A stretch of 7,252 bases of DNA from Betaproteobacteria bacterium (GTDB taxonomy: Bacteria; Pseudomonadota; Gammaproteobacteria; Burkholderiales; SG8-39): the NCBI GenBank assembly GCA_019237595.1, contig JAFAGU010000107.1, forward strand, positions 1 through 7,252. Direction: 5' to 3'. A program made the position numbers and the translations under genes. The notes under the pieces are model-generated. The model saw only the letters and a program-made list of their open reading frames with translations. It was not told where the DNA came from and ran no database searches. This document shows positions 1-5,175 of the stretch, piece after piece. The stretch's first letter is position 1. Each line of letters opens with the position of its first letter.

Positions 1-17
1 CGTGACGGACCGCACGC

Positions 18-38
18 GCGGCGCCGCTTTTGCGGCGC
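18..38. repeat. GC-rich inverted repeat in the leader of the epoxide hydrolase gene
   Basis: Positions 21-27 (GCGCCGC) and 32-38 (GCGGCGC) are perfect inverted repeats around a TTTT loop. Positions 18-27 (GCGGCGCCGC) form an overlapping 10-bp perfect palindrome, so two mutually exclusive structures are possible. The repeat ends 11 bp before the -10 box at 50-55, so it covers the -35 region. It could be an operator, or the hairpin of a terminator for an upstream gene, but no T-run follows it on either strand. The role is inferred from position only. Confidence 0.45.
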
Positions 39-49
39 AGCCGTAACTC

Positions 50-55
50 TATACT
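50..55 (+). promoter_or_regulatory. -10 box of a probable leaderless promoter
   Basis: TATACT matches the sigma-70 -10 consensus at five of six bases. It lies exactly 6 nt before the ATG at 62. A -10 hexamer normally sits about 6-7 nt before the transcription start, so the mRNA should begin at or next to the A of the start codon. No Shine-Dalgarno sequence lies between box and ATG (the spacer is GCCGGC), which fits a leaderless message. No good -35 hexamer is visible; the TTTTG in the hairpin loop near 28-32 is the nearest approximation. The same arrangement precedes the gene at 1187. Confidence 0.6.
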
Positions 56-61
56 GCCGGC

Positions 62-1171
62 ATGCAGCCGAGGCCTTTCCGGCTCGAAGTTCCCGAATCG
101 GCCGTCGCCGACCTCCGCGAGCGCCTCGGCCGCACGCGATTCCCCGATGAGCCGCCGGGCGAGGCGTGGACCACGGGCACGAGCCTCTCGTATCTTCGAT
201 CTTTAATTCATTATTGGCAGTCCAGTTTCGACTGGCGAGCCTGGGAAGGAAAGCTAAACGCCTTCCGCCAGTTCAAGGCCGAGCTCGGCGGCATCGAGCT
301 CCACTACATCCACGAGCCGGCGGCGAAGAAGGAGACGATCCCGCTCCTCATCTCCCACGGCTGGCCGGGCTCGGTGTTCGAGTTCTACAAGCTCCTGCCG
401 CTCCTCAAGGACCGCTTCACCGTCGTCGCGCCCTCGCTGCCCGGTTACGGCCTTTCATTCAGGCCGGGACAAAAGCGCTTCGGCGCGCCGCAGATCGCCG
501 ACCTCTACGCGGACCTCATGAGCTCGCTCGGCTACGAGCGCTTCGCGTACCAGGGTGGCGACTGGGGCGCCTCGATCGGCTCCGTGCTCGGCTGGAAGCA
601 TCCACAGCGCCTGATCGGCCTGCACCTCAACCTGCTCATGGTCCCGCGCGACCCGAACCAGCCCGCGTCGACGCCCGAGGAAAAGGCGTACATCGACGAG
701 CTGAAGCACTTCCTCAAGGAAGAAACCGGCTACCAGTGGATCCAAGGCACGCGGCCCCAGACGCTCGCCTACGGCCTCACCGACTCGCCCGCGGGCCTTG
801 CCGCCTGGATCGTCGAGAAATTCCGCGCCTGGACCGACAACGACGGCAATCCCGAAAGCGCCGTCTCGCGCGACGAGATGCTGGCGAACCTCTCGTTGTA
901 TTGGTTTACCGGCGCCATCGGCTCCTCCTTCTGGCCCTACTACGAGCGGCTTCACGGCGAATGGCCCATCCCGCGCGGTAAGACCGTCGACGTCCCGCTC
1001 GCCTACGCCGCATTCCCCAAGGAAATCCTCCGGCCGCCTCGCTCGCTCGCCTCGCGCGTCTACACCAACATCAAGCGATGGACCGTCATGGAGAAGGGCG
1101 GGCATTTCGCCGCGCTCGAGAATCCAACCAGGCTTGCCGCGGACATCAAGGCCTTCTTCGTCACGCCGTGA
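62..1171 (+). CDS. Epoxide hydrolase, EHN-domain (microsomal type) alpha/beta hydrolase
   Basis: This 369-residue protein should hydrolyse epoxides to vicinal diols through a covalent aspartyl-enzyme intermediate. Residues 1 to about 100 form the EHN lid/anchor domain, with its typical YW-x4-FDWR motif (residues 51-59) followed by LNAF at 65-68. The alpha/beta-hydrolase core follows. HGWP at 99-102 is the oxyanion-hole motif. GGDWG at 165-169 carries the nucleophile D167. E321 in FPKE is the charge-relay acid and H348 in GGHFA the catalytic base. From memory of rat microsomal epoxide hydrolase, the acid-to-base distance (27 residues, E404/H431) is the same here. Y280 and Y294 are candidate epoxide-activating tyrosines. 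There is no membrane anchor or signal peptide, so it is cytoplasmic, as is common for bacterial members. The ATG at 62 is chosen because the -10 box sits 6 nt before it and the EHN domain starts immediately. The substrate is unknown; a juvenile-hormone-hydrolase-like label would rest on the same fold. Confidence 0.93.
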   Translation: MQPRPFRLEVPESAVADLRERLGRTRFPDEPPGEAWTTGTSLSYLRSLIHYWQSSFDWRAWEGKLNAFRQFKAELGGIELHYIHEPAAKKETIPLLISHGWPGSVFEFYKLLPLLKDRFTVVAPSLPGYGLSFRPGQKRFGAPQIADLYADLMSSLGYERFAYQGGDWGASIGSVLGWKHPQRLIGLHLNLLMVPRDPNQPASTPEEKAYIDELKHFLKEETGYQWIQGTRPQTLAYGLTDSPAGLAAWIVEKFRAWTDNDGNPESAVSRDEMLANLSLYWFTGAIGSSFWPYYERLHGEWPIPRGKTVDVPLAYAAFPKEILRPPRSLASRVYTNIKRWTVMEKGGHFAALENPTRLAADIKAFFVTP

Positions 1172-1174
1172 CCG

Positions 1175-1180
1175 TATACT
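1175..1180 (+). promoter_or_regulatory. -10 box of a second probable leaderless promoter
   Basis: TATACT recurs here, again with exactly 6 nt (TTTGAC) before an ATG, the one at 1187. The whole gap between the epoxide hydrolase stop (1169-1171) and this ATG is 15 bp, so the box lies entirely between the genes and any -35 element must lie in the end of the upstream gene. No Shine-Dalgarno sequence is present. It implies that the ParB-like gene has its own start of transcription rather than depending only on read-through. Confidence 0.58.
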
Positions 1181-1186
1181 TTTGAC

Positions 1187-2158
1187 ATGGCCAAGGCGAT
1201 CAGCAAGCGTCCCGCAAAGAAACGGCCGCGCAAGGCCAAGGCGGGAACGCGGGGCCTCGGCGCGAGCGACTCGCTGCTCACCGACTTGTCCGGCGACGCG
1301 GCGGAGACGAAAGAGGCGATCGAGAAGGCGGGCGGCGTGGTGACCGGCCAGTACTACGACCCACTGGGAAAGAATCCGCTTCTCGTCGCGGTGCTGCCGA
1401 TCGACAAGGTCGAGCCCACGCCCTACCAGCGCGACGTCTCCGACATGCACCACAAGAAGCTCGCCTACGTGCTCGACAAGACCGGCATCTTCCTCGACCC
1501 GATCATCGCCATCACCGCGCCGAAGGGCGGCGGGTTCTGGACGCCGAACGGCGGGCATCGGCTGGCGGCGATGAAGCGGCTCGGGGCGAAGGCGATCACG
1601 GCGCTCGTCGTGCCCAAGCGCGAGGTGGCGTGGGAGATCCTCGCTCTCAACACGGAGAAGGCGCACAACCTCAAGGACAAGTCGCTCGAGGTGATCCGCA
1701 TCTTCCGGCACCTCATGGAGGACCACGCCTCCGAGCCGGAGAAGAAGTTCGAGTTCTACCTCGAGGAGCCCTCGTACGCGACGATGGGCCTGTGCTACGA
1801 GAAGAACCCGCGCTTCTCGGGCGGCGTGTACAACTCCTTCGTGCGGCGCCTGACCGAGTTCAGCGAGGAGTCGCTCGCGAAGAGCCTCAAGGCGCACGAG
1901 CGCATCGCCGGCATGCTCATGGAGCTCGACGCCGACGTGGCGGATGTGGTGAAGAAGCTGAAGGACCGCGGCTTCGTGAGCCCCTACCTCAAGACCTTCG
2001 TCGTCGCGCGCTCGAATCCGCTGCGCTTCATGAAGGTGGCGCCCGAGCTCGACGACCTCATCCGCACGATCCACGGCAAGGTGAAGAAGTTCAACGTCGA
2101 GAGGGTGAAGCAGGAGGACATCGTCGCCTCGGGCGGCGGCGCGCCGGAAGAGGAATGA
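1187..2158 (+). CDS. ParB-like nuclease/CTPase-domain protein
   Basis: This is a 323-residue protein with one ParB/sulfiredoxin-fold domain at about residues 66-145. Visible marks are the entry strand VLPIDKVEP (69-77), PYQRD (79-83) and the phosphate-binding NGGHRLAAM box (121-129), in which GGHR replaces the GERR of chromosomal ParB. The first 28 residues are a Lys/Arg-rich tail ending in RGLGASDSLL, which resembles the short N-terminal peptide of true ParB proteins that contacts ParA. No helix-turn-helix with ParB-type similarity is obvious after the domain. Residues 150-310 look helical and charged and are of unknown function; the tail is acidic. No ParA partner is present, so plasmid or chromosome partition is unlikely from context. 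Family members bind CTP/ATP or cut DNA. The gene overlaps the GIY-YIG-like gene by ATGA, implying coupled translation and a shared role. The start is supported by the -10 box at 1175-1180. Confidence 0.8.
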   Translation: MAKAISKRPAKKRPRKAKAGTRGLGASDSLLTDLSGDAAETKEAIEKAGGVVTGQYYDPLGKNPLLVAVLPIDKVEPTPYQRDVSDMHHKKLAYVLDKTGIFLDPIIAITAPKGGGFWTPNGGHRLAAMKRLGAKAITALVVPKREVAWEILALNTEKAHNLKDKSLEVIRIFRHLMEDHASEPEKKFEFYLEEPSYATMGLCYEKNPRFSGGVYNSFVRRLTEFSEESLAKSLKAHERIAGMLMELDADVADVVKKLKDRGFVSPYLKTFVVARSNPLRFMKVAPELDDLIRTIHGKVKKFNVERVKQEDIVASGGGAPEEE

Positions 2159-2493
2159 GCCGCGGGCGGGAGAAGAAGCACCGCCACTACGTGTACGTGA
2201 TCGAGCTCGCGCGCGGCGTGCTCTACGAGCGCAAGTTCCAGAAGGCGAACCCGCACTACAACCCCGAGAAGCCCTGCGTCTACGTCGGCATGACCGGCCT
2301 CACGCCGCAGGTGCGCTTCGAGCGCCACAAGCACGGCGTGAAGTCGAACAAGTTCGCCGAGAAGTACGGCGTGCGGCTCCTGCCGCAGCTCTACGAGGTC
2401 TACAACCCGATGCCCTACGAGGCGGCGCGCGAGATGGAGGTCGAGCTCGCCGTGTCCCTCAGGGAAAAGGGCTACGGCGTCTGGCAAGGCTAG
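2155..2493 (+). CDS. Small GIY-YIG-like nuclease-fold protein
   Basis: This 112-residue protein resembles the GIY-YIG endonuclease fold. YVYVI (12-16) stands where the GIY motif would be and VYVGMTG (42-48) where YIG would be. VRFERHKHG (53-61) supplies the conserved arginine (R54 or R57) and histidines. E95 or E97 in EMEVELAV sits where the metal-binding glutamate is expected. Departures from the canonical family are a long spacer of about 25 residues between the two motifs, and a C-terminus ending in GYGVWQG where an Asn is usually found. The N-terminus is strongly basic, which suits nucleic-acid binding. The ATG overlaps the ParB-like stop codon as ATGA, with GGAAG at 2146-2150 as a possible ribosome binding site. 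The stop codon shares CTAG with the convergent lipoprotein gene. Whether it is catalytically active is uncertain. Confidence 0.72.
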   Translation: MSRGREKKHRHYVYVIELARGVLYERKFQKANPHYNPEKPCVYVGMTGLTPQVRFERHKHGVKSNKFAEKYGVRLLPQLYEVYNPMPYEAAREMEVELAVSLREKGYGVWQG

Positions 2494-2717
2494 AACAGGC
2501 CGAAGAACCCCTTCGAGGCCTTCTTCGCCGGCTTCCAGCCCTTGCCCTGCATGCAGCGCGCGATCTGCGCGTCGTTCGAGCCGAAGAAGCGCTGGCAGTC
2601 GGCGATGTCGGCCCGCGCCTCCATCGAGTCCTTCTCGGGATGCGTCCACTCGTCCGACACGTTCGGCGTGCTCGAGCAGGCGCCAAGGAGCAGCGCGATG
2701 AGCACGGCGCCCCTCAT
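2490..2717 (-). CDS. Small outer-membrane-type lipoprotein, function unknown
   Basis: This is a 75-residue predicted lipoprotein. A short n-region (MRG) and a hydrophobic stretch (4-12) lead to the lipobox LGAC, with C14 as the lipidated cysteine. Ser-Ser follows, so sorting to the outer membrane is expected. The mature part has two further cysteines, C41 and C55, in the pattern DCQ-x11-RCMQGKGW, which could form a disulfide in the periplasm. CM-x2-KGW endings occur in several small proteobacterial lipoproteins of unknown role, from general recollection. The tail is Lys/Phe-rich. The start codon overlaps the stop of the upstream solute-binding-fold gene as ATGA, so it is probably the last gene of the minus-strand cluster. 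No strong Shine-Dalgarno sequence is visible. The stop codon overlaps that of the convergent gene. Confidence 0.82.
   Translation of the reverse strand: MRGAVLIALLLGACSSTPNVSDEWTHPEKDSMEARADIADCQRFFGSNDAQIARCMQGKGWKPAKKASKGFFGLF
2501..2527. terminator. Weak hairpin at the convergent gene junction
   Basis: CGAAGAA (2501-2507) and TTCTTCG (2521-2527) form a perfect 7-bp stem with a 13-nt loop. It starts 7 bp after the GIY-YIG stop codon and lies within the last codons of the opposing lipoprotein gene. No T-run follows on either strand, so it is not a classical intrinsic terminator. Lysine and phenylalanine codons in the lipoprotein tail may explain the complementarity by chance. Confidence 0.2.
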
Positions 2718-3400
2718 GCGTCGGTCTCGAACCCCTTGACTTTCAGGAGCCGGCGCGTTTCGGGCGACGAAAGAAAATCCACGGCCTTCGCGGCGGCGTC
2801 GCGATCGGCGCTCGTTGCGAGCACGGCGGCGCTGAAGGAGCTCGTCTGCTGGAGCTCCGGCGGCAGCGGCCCGGCGATCTCGCTTCCTTCCACGCCGAAG
2901 AGCTCGGGGACCTGCTGGATGGCGAGCTCGGCTTCGCCGCTTGCGGCGATCGAGGCGTTGAGGACGCCCGCGCGCCGGATGGCGCGCGCGTTCACGGCCT
3001 CGGCGATGCCGAGGCGCTCGAGGACGGAAGCGAAGTGGATGCCGCTCGCGCCGCCGCCCGCGGGATCGGAGTAGGCGACCGAGCGAGCGGCGAGGAGGGC
3101 GCGCTTCACCGACTCCGCGCTGGAGAGGTCGGGCTTGGGCGCCCCCTTCTTCACGGCGACGCCGACGACCGAGCGAGCCACGAGGCGCGCCGAGCCCGCG
3201 ATGACGCTGCCTTCCTTTTCCAGTTTTTCCACCGCGCCGGTCGGCGCGACGACGACGTCGCCCGCCTCGCCGGCGGAAGCGCGCTTCGCGATCGAGAGGC
3301 CGGTGCCGAGCGAGAGCTCGACCTTCGCGCCGCGCGCCTCCAGGCGCGGCTTGAGCTCGTGCCACGCTTCGGTGAGCGCCATGGTGGAGAGGATCTTCAT
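2714..3400 (-). CDS. ModA-like substrate-binding-fold protein without signal peptide
   Basis: This 228-residue protein has the type II periplasmic-binding fold of the molybdate/extracellular solute-binding family (ModA-like, SBP_bac_11 type). The first strand MKILSTMAL is directly the beta-1 strand of the fold, followed by the helix EAWHELKPRL. AGDVVV (46-51), the cross-over signature YSDPAGGGASGIHF (110-123) and the C-terminal helix with AVDFLSSPETRRLL (206-219) are all in family order. No signal peptide or lipobox precedes the fold, so it should stay in the cytoplasm and is unlikely to feed an ABC transporter. No permease or ATPase gene is nearby. It starts 16 bp after the glutaredoxin-DinB stop and overlaps the lipoprotein by 4 bp, indicating one operon. 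No Shine-Dalgarno sequence is obvious before the ATG. M8 is an alternative start but would remove beta-1. The ligand is unknown; an oxyanion is only a family-based guess. Confidence 0.82.
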   Translation of the reverse strand: MKILSTMALTEAWHELKPRLEARGAKVELSLGTGLSIAKRASAGEAGDVVVAPTGAVEKLEKEGSVIAGSARLVARSVVGVAVKKGAPKPDLSSAESVKRALLAARSVAYSDPAGGGASGIHFASVLERLGIAEAVNARAIRRAGVLNASIAASGEAELAIQQVPELFGVEGSEIAGPLPPELQQTSSFSAAVLATSADRDAAAKAVDFLSSPETRRLLKVKGFETDA

Positions 3401-3416
3401 GGCGCCGGCCGCGAGG

Positions 3417-4184
3417 CTATTCCCAGAGGCCTTCGGGCATCGGGAGCCCGGCGTAGTCCCTTTGCGTCAGCGGACCATCGGGCCGGATGCCGAAGCCCTC
3501 GAGGACCGAGATGATCTGCCGCGTGTGCTGCGCCGAGTGCCAGGTGCAGCGCTCGAGCACGTGGTGCAGCGGCTGGTCGCCGTAGTAGGTGCGGAGCGTC
3601 CCCGAGCAGGACTTGTCCGTTTGCGCCGCCCACCAGGAGCGAAGGCGCTTCTCGATCCCCGCGCCGTAGGCGCGGATGTCGGCCACCGTCTTCACGTTGG
3701 AGGGAACCGGCTCGTTGTAGACGATCGCGATCTGCTCGTTGCCGTCGATCGCGCACTGCAGGAACGCGTCGGGCACCTGCCAGATGTGGTACGCGAGCGC
3801 CTTGATGCTGCGGTCGCGCCCCGGCGTGGCGCGCTGCTCGAGCTTCTCCGCCGGGAGCTGCATGACGAGGCGCGCGGCCGCCTGCAGCACCGTGAGCCAC
3901 CGGTCCACGAGCTCGGGCGCCGCCAGGCGCTTGAAGTCGACCTTGCGGCCGATGAAGGTCGAGACGTCGGCGAGCTCCTGGGCGAAGACGTATTCCGTAC
4001 CGCGGGCGACCACGGGCACGGTGCGCACGCCCATCTCGCGCAGCTCCTCCATCGCCTCGGGCTTCGCCGAGACATTGATCGATTCGTAGTCGACGCCGAG
4101 CTTGGAGAGAAACTCCTTCACCCGCACGCAGCTCGAGCAGCCGGGGCGCCAGTAAACTCGGAGGGATTCGGCCGGGGTTTGCAT
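3417..4184 (-). CDS. Glutaredoxin-DinB domain fusion protein
   Basis: This 255-residue two-domain protein begins with a glutaredoxin fold at about residues 7-80. It has the CxxC pair C16-SS-C19 in RPGCSSC and the cis-proline motif TVP (55-57) that positions thiol substrates. A DinB/thiol-S-transferase-like four-helix domain covers about 92-232. It retains the three usual metal-binding histidines: H133 in AYHIW, and H216 and H220 in WHSAQH. DinB-superfamily members include mycothiol- and bacillithiol-dependent transferases and mycothiol-dependent maleylpyruvate isomerase. A tethered glutaredoxin therefore suggests thiol-dependent chemistry using glutathione, by inference. No signal peptide is present, so it is cytoplasmic. 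The ATG at 4184 is preferred: TATGAT lies 7 nt upstream, and the in-frame ATG at 4196 falls inside that box. A GTG at 4214 is also in frame but would overlap the divergent gene's ribosome binding site. It is the first gene of the minus-strand cluster. Confidence 0.88.
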   Translation of the reverse strand: MQTPAESLRVYWRPGCSSCVRVKEFLSKLGVDYESINVSAKPEAMEELREMGVRTVPVVARGTEYVFAQELADVSTFIGRKVDFKRLAAPELVDRWLTVLQAAARLVMQLPAEKLEQRATPGRDRSIKALAYHIWQVPDAFLQCAIDGNEQIAIVYNEPVPSNVKTVADIRAYGAGIEKRLRSWWAAQTDKSCSGTLRTYYGDQPLHHVLERCTWHSAQHTRQIISVLEGFGIRPDGPLTQRDYAGLPMPEGLWE

Positions 4185-4191
4185 GGCCGCG

Positions 4192-4197
4192 ATCATA
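4192..4197 (-). promoter_or_regulatory. -10 box of a leaderless promoter for the glutaredoxin-DinB gene
   Basis: On the minus strand this reads TATGAT, five of six matches to the -10 consensus, and is followed by 7 nt (CGCGGCC) and the ATG at 4184. Transcription should therefore start at or next to the start codon. No Shine-Dalgarno sequence is present. The matching -35 position (about 4215-4220) falls on the start codon of the divergent TTT receptor gene, where no good TTGACA match is seen. Confidence 0.5.
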
Positions 4198-4200
4198 GCC

Positions 4201-4210
4201 GAAGGAGGAG
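4201..4210 (+). promoter_or_regulatory. Strong ribosome binding site of the TTT receptor gene
   Basis: GAAGGAGGAG contains a near-perfect anti-16S match (AAGGAGG) and ends 6 nt before the ATG at 4217, which fixes that start. It contrasts with the SD-less starts of the other operon-leading genes here. The leader that carries it must begin upstream, inside or against the first codons of the divergent gene. Confidence 0.85.
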
Positions 4211-4216
4211 ACACGC

Positions 4217-5173
4217 ATGCTGCGCCTTGCCCTGTCGCTCGCGCTTGCTTTCGCGAGCCTTTCGTCGCTCGCCCAGCCCTGGCCCTCGCGCACCGTGCGC
4301 GTCATCCTCTCGCAGCCGCCGGGCTCGAGCCCCGACATCCTGGCGCGCATGCTCGCCGAGCGGCTCACGAGGCAGTGGGGGCAGACGGTGCTCGTCGAGA
4401 ACCGTCCCGGCGGCCAGAACGTCGTCGGCGCGCAGGCCGCGGCGCGCGCGGCGCCCGACGGCTACACGTTCTATTACGCGACCACCGCGGCGCTCGTCGT
4501 CAACGTCTACACGTTCAAGCAGCTCCCGTACGACCCGCGCAAGGACTTCGTGCCGGTGACGATGATCGGCCTCTCGCCCTTCGTGCTCGCGGTCAATCCC
4601 TCGGTGCCGGCGAAGACGCTGACGGAGCTCGTTGCCTACGCCAAGGCCAACCCCGGAAAGCTCAACGTCGCCACCGAAGGCACGAAAACGCTCTCCGGCC
4701 TGCTCACCGACATGATCGCCGCCACCGGCGGCATCGACATCCTCCACGTGCCCTACAACGGCGTGCAGCCGGGCATCCTCGATACGATCGCCGGGCGCAC
4801 CCTTGGCACGGTGCAGTCGTCCACGGCGCTCGCGCAGCACCTCAAGCGCGGCGCGCTGCGCCCGATCGCAGCGAGCTTCCCCAAGCGAGTCACCGGCCTC
4901 GAGGACGTGCCGACGATCGGCGAGACCTGGCCGGGGTTCGAATACGTCGGCTGGCATGGCCTCGCCGCGCCCACAGGGACGCCGGACGAGGCGATCCGGC
5001 GCTTCTCGCGCGACCTCGACACGCTCATGAAGCAGCCCGACGTGGCGGCGAAGCTCGTCGAGTTCGGCGTCATTCCGGAGGGCGGCACGCCGGAGCAGAT
5101 GGGCGAGTTCCTCAGGCAGGAGCACGTGCGCTGGGCGAAGCTCGTCAAGGACATCCACGCCGTTCCCGAATAG
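4217..5173 (+). CDS. Tripartite tricarboxylate transporter (TTT/Bug) family substrate-binding receptor
   Basis: This 318-residue periplasmic receptor has a Sec signal peptide at 1-19, with a hydrophobic core and likely cleavage at SLA|QP. The mature protein opens with WPSRTVRVI, the usual Bug start. PPGSSPD with D40 corresponds to the PGG-x2-D ligand loop. ENRPGG (61-66) and GAQAAARAAPDGYT (71-84) are the strongest family signatures. LPYDPRKDF (103-111) and the second-lobe segment HVPYNGVQPGILD (177-189) follow. Length matches the family. Such receptors bind carboxylated small molecules, including aromatic acids. No TctA or TctB membrane gene is in the window, which is common for Bug genes; the receptor may use a distant transporter or act in sensing. 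The GTG of the FAD hydroxylase starts 2 bp after its stop, so an aromatic acid ligand is a reasonable inference. The start is fixed by the ribosome binding site at 4201-4210. Confidence 0.93.
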   Translation: MLRLALSLALAFASLSSLAQPWPSRTVRVILSQPPGSSPDILARMLAERLTRQWGQTVLVENRPGGQNVVGAQAAARAAPDGYTFYYATTAALVVNVYTFKQLPYDPRKDFVPVTMIGLSPFVLAVNPSVPAKTLTELVAYAKANPGKLNVATEGTKTLSGLLTDMIAATGGIDILHVPYNGVQPGILDTIAGRTLGTVQSSTALAQHLKRGALRPIAASFPKRVTGLEDVPTIGETWPGFEYVGWHGLAAPTGTPDEAIRRFSRDLDTLMKQPDVAAKLVEFGVIPEGGTPEQMGEFLRQEHVRWAKLVKDIHAVPE

Positions 5174-5175
5174 GC

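Noticed and set aside
455..2074. 539-codon open frame on the minus strand across the epoxide hydrolase and ParB-like genes
   Set aside because: It is antisense to two well-supported genes, its product is a low-complexity Arg/Leu/Glu/His-rich chain with no recognisable fold, and long antisense frames are expected at this GC content.
3075..3185. Repeated GCGACCGAGCGAGC-like stretches in the solute-binding-fold gene
   Set aside because: Both encode Ala-Arg-Ser-Val segments of beta strands using the same preferred codons; they look like codon-bias coincidence rather than a repeat element.
4185..4214. Upstream in-frame starts for the glutaredoxin-DinB gene (ATG at 4196, GTG at 4214)
   Set aside because: The ATG at 4196 lies inside the TATGAT box and the GTG overlaps the divergent gene's leader. 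Neither has a Shine-Dalgarno sequence, and the fold begins after the ATG at 4184.
3135..4559. 474-codon plus-strand open frame spanning the minus-strand cluster and the TTT gene start
   Set aside because: It crosses opposite-strand genes with clear motifs, and its product is Arg/Ser/Ala low complexity, a GC-driven shadow frame.
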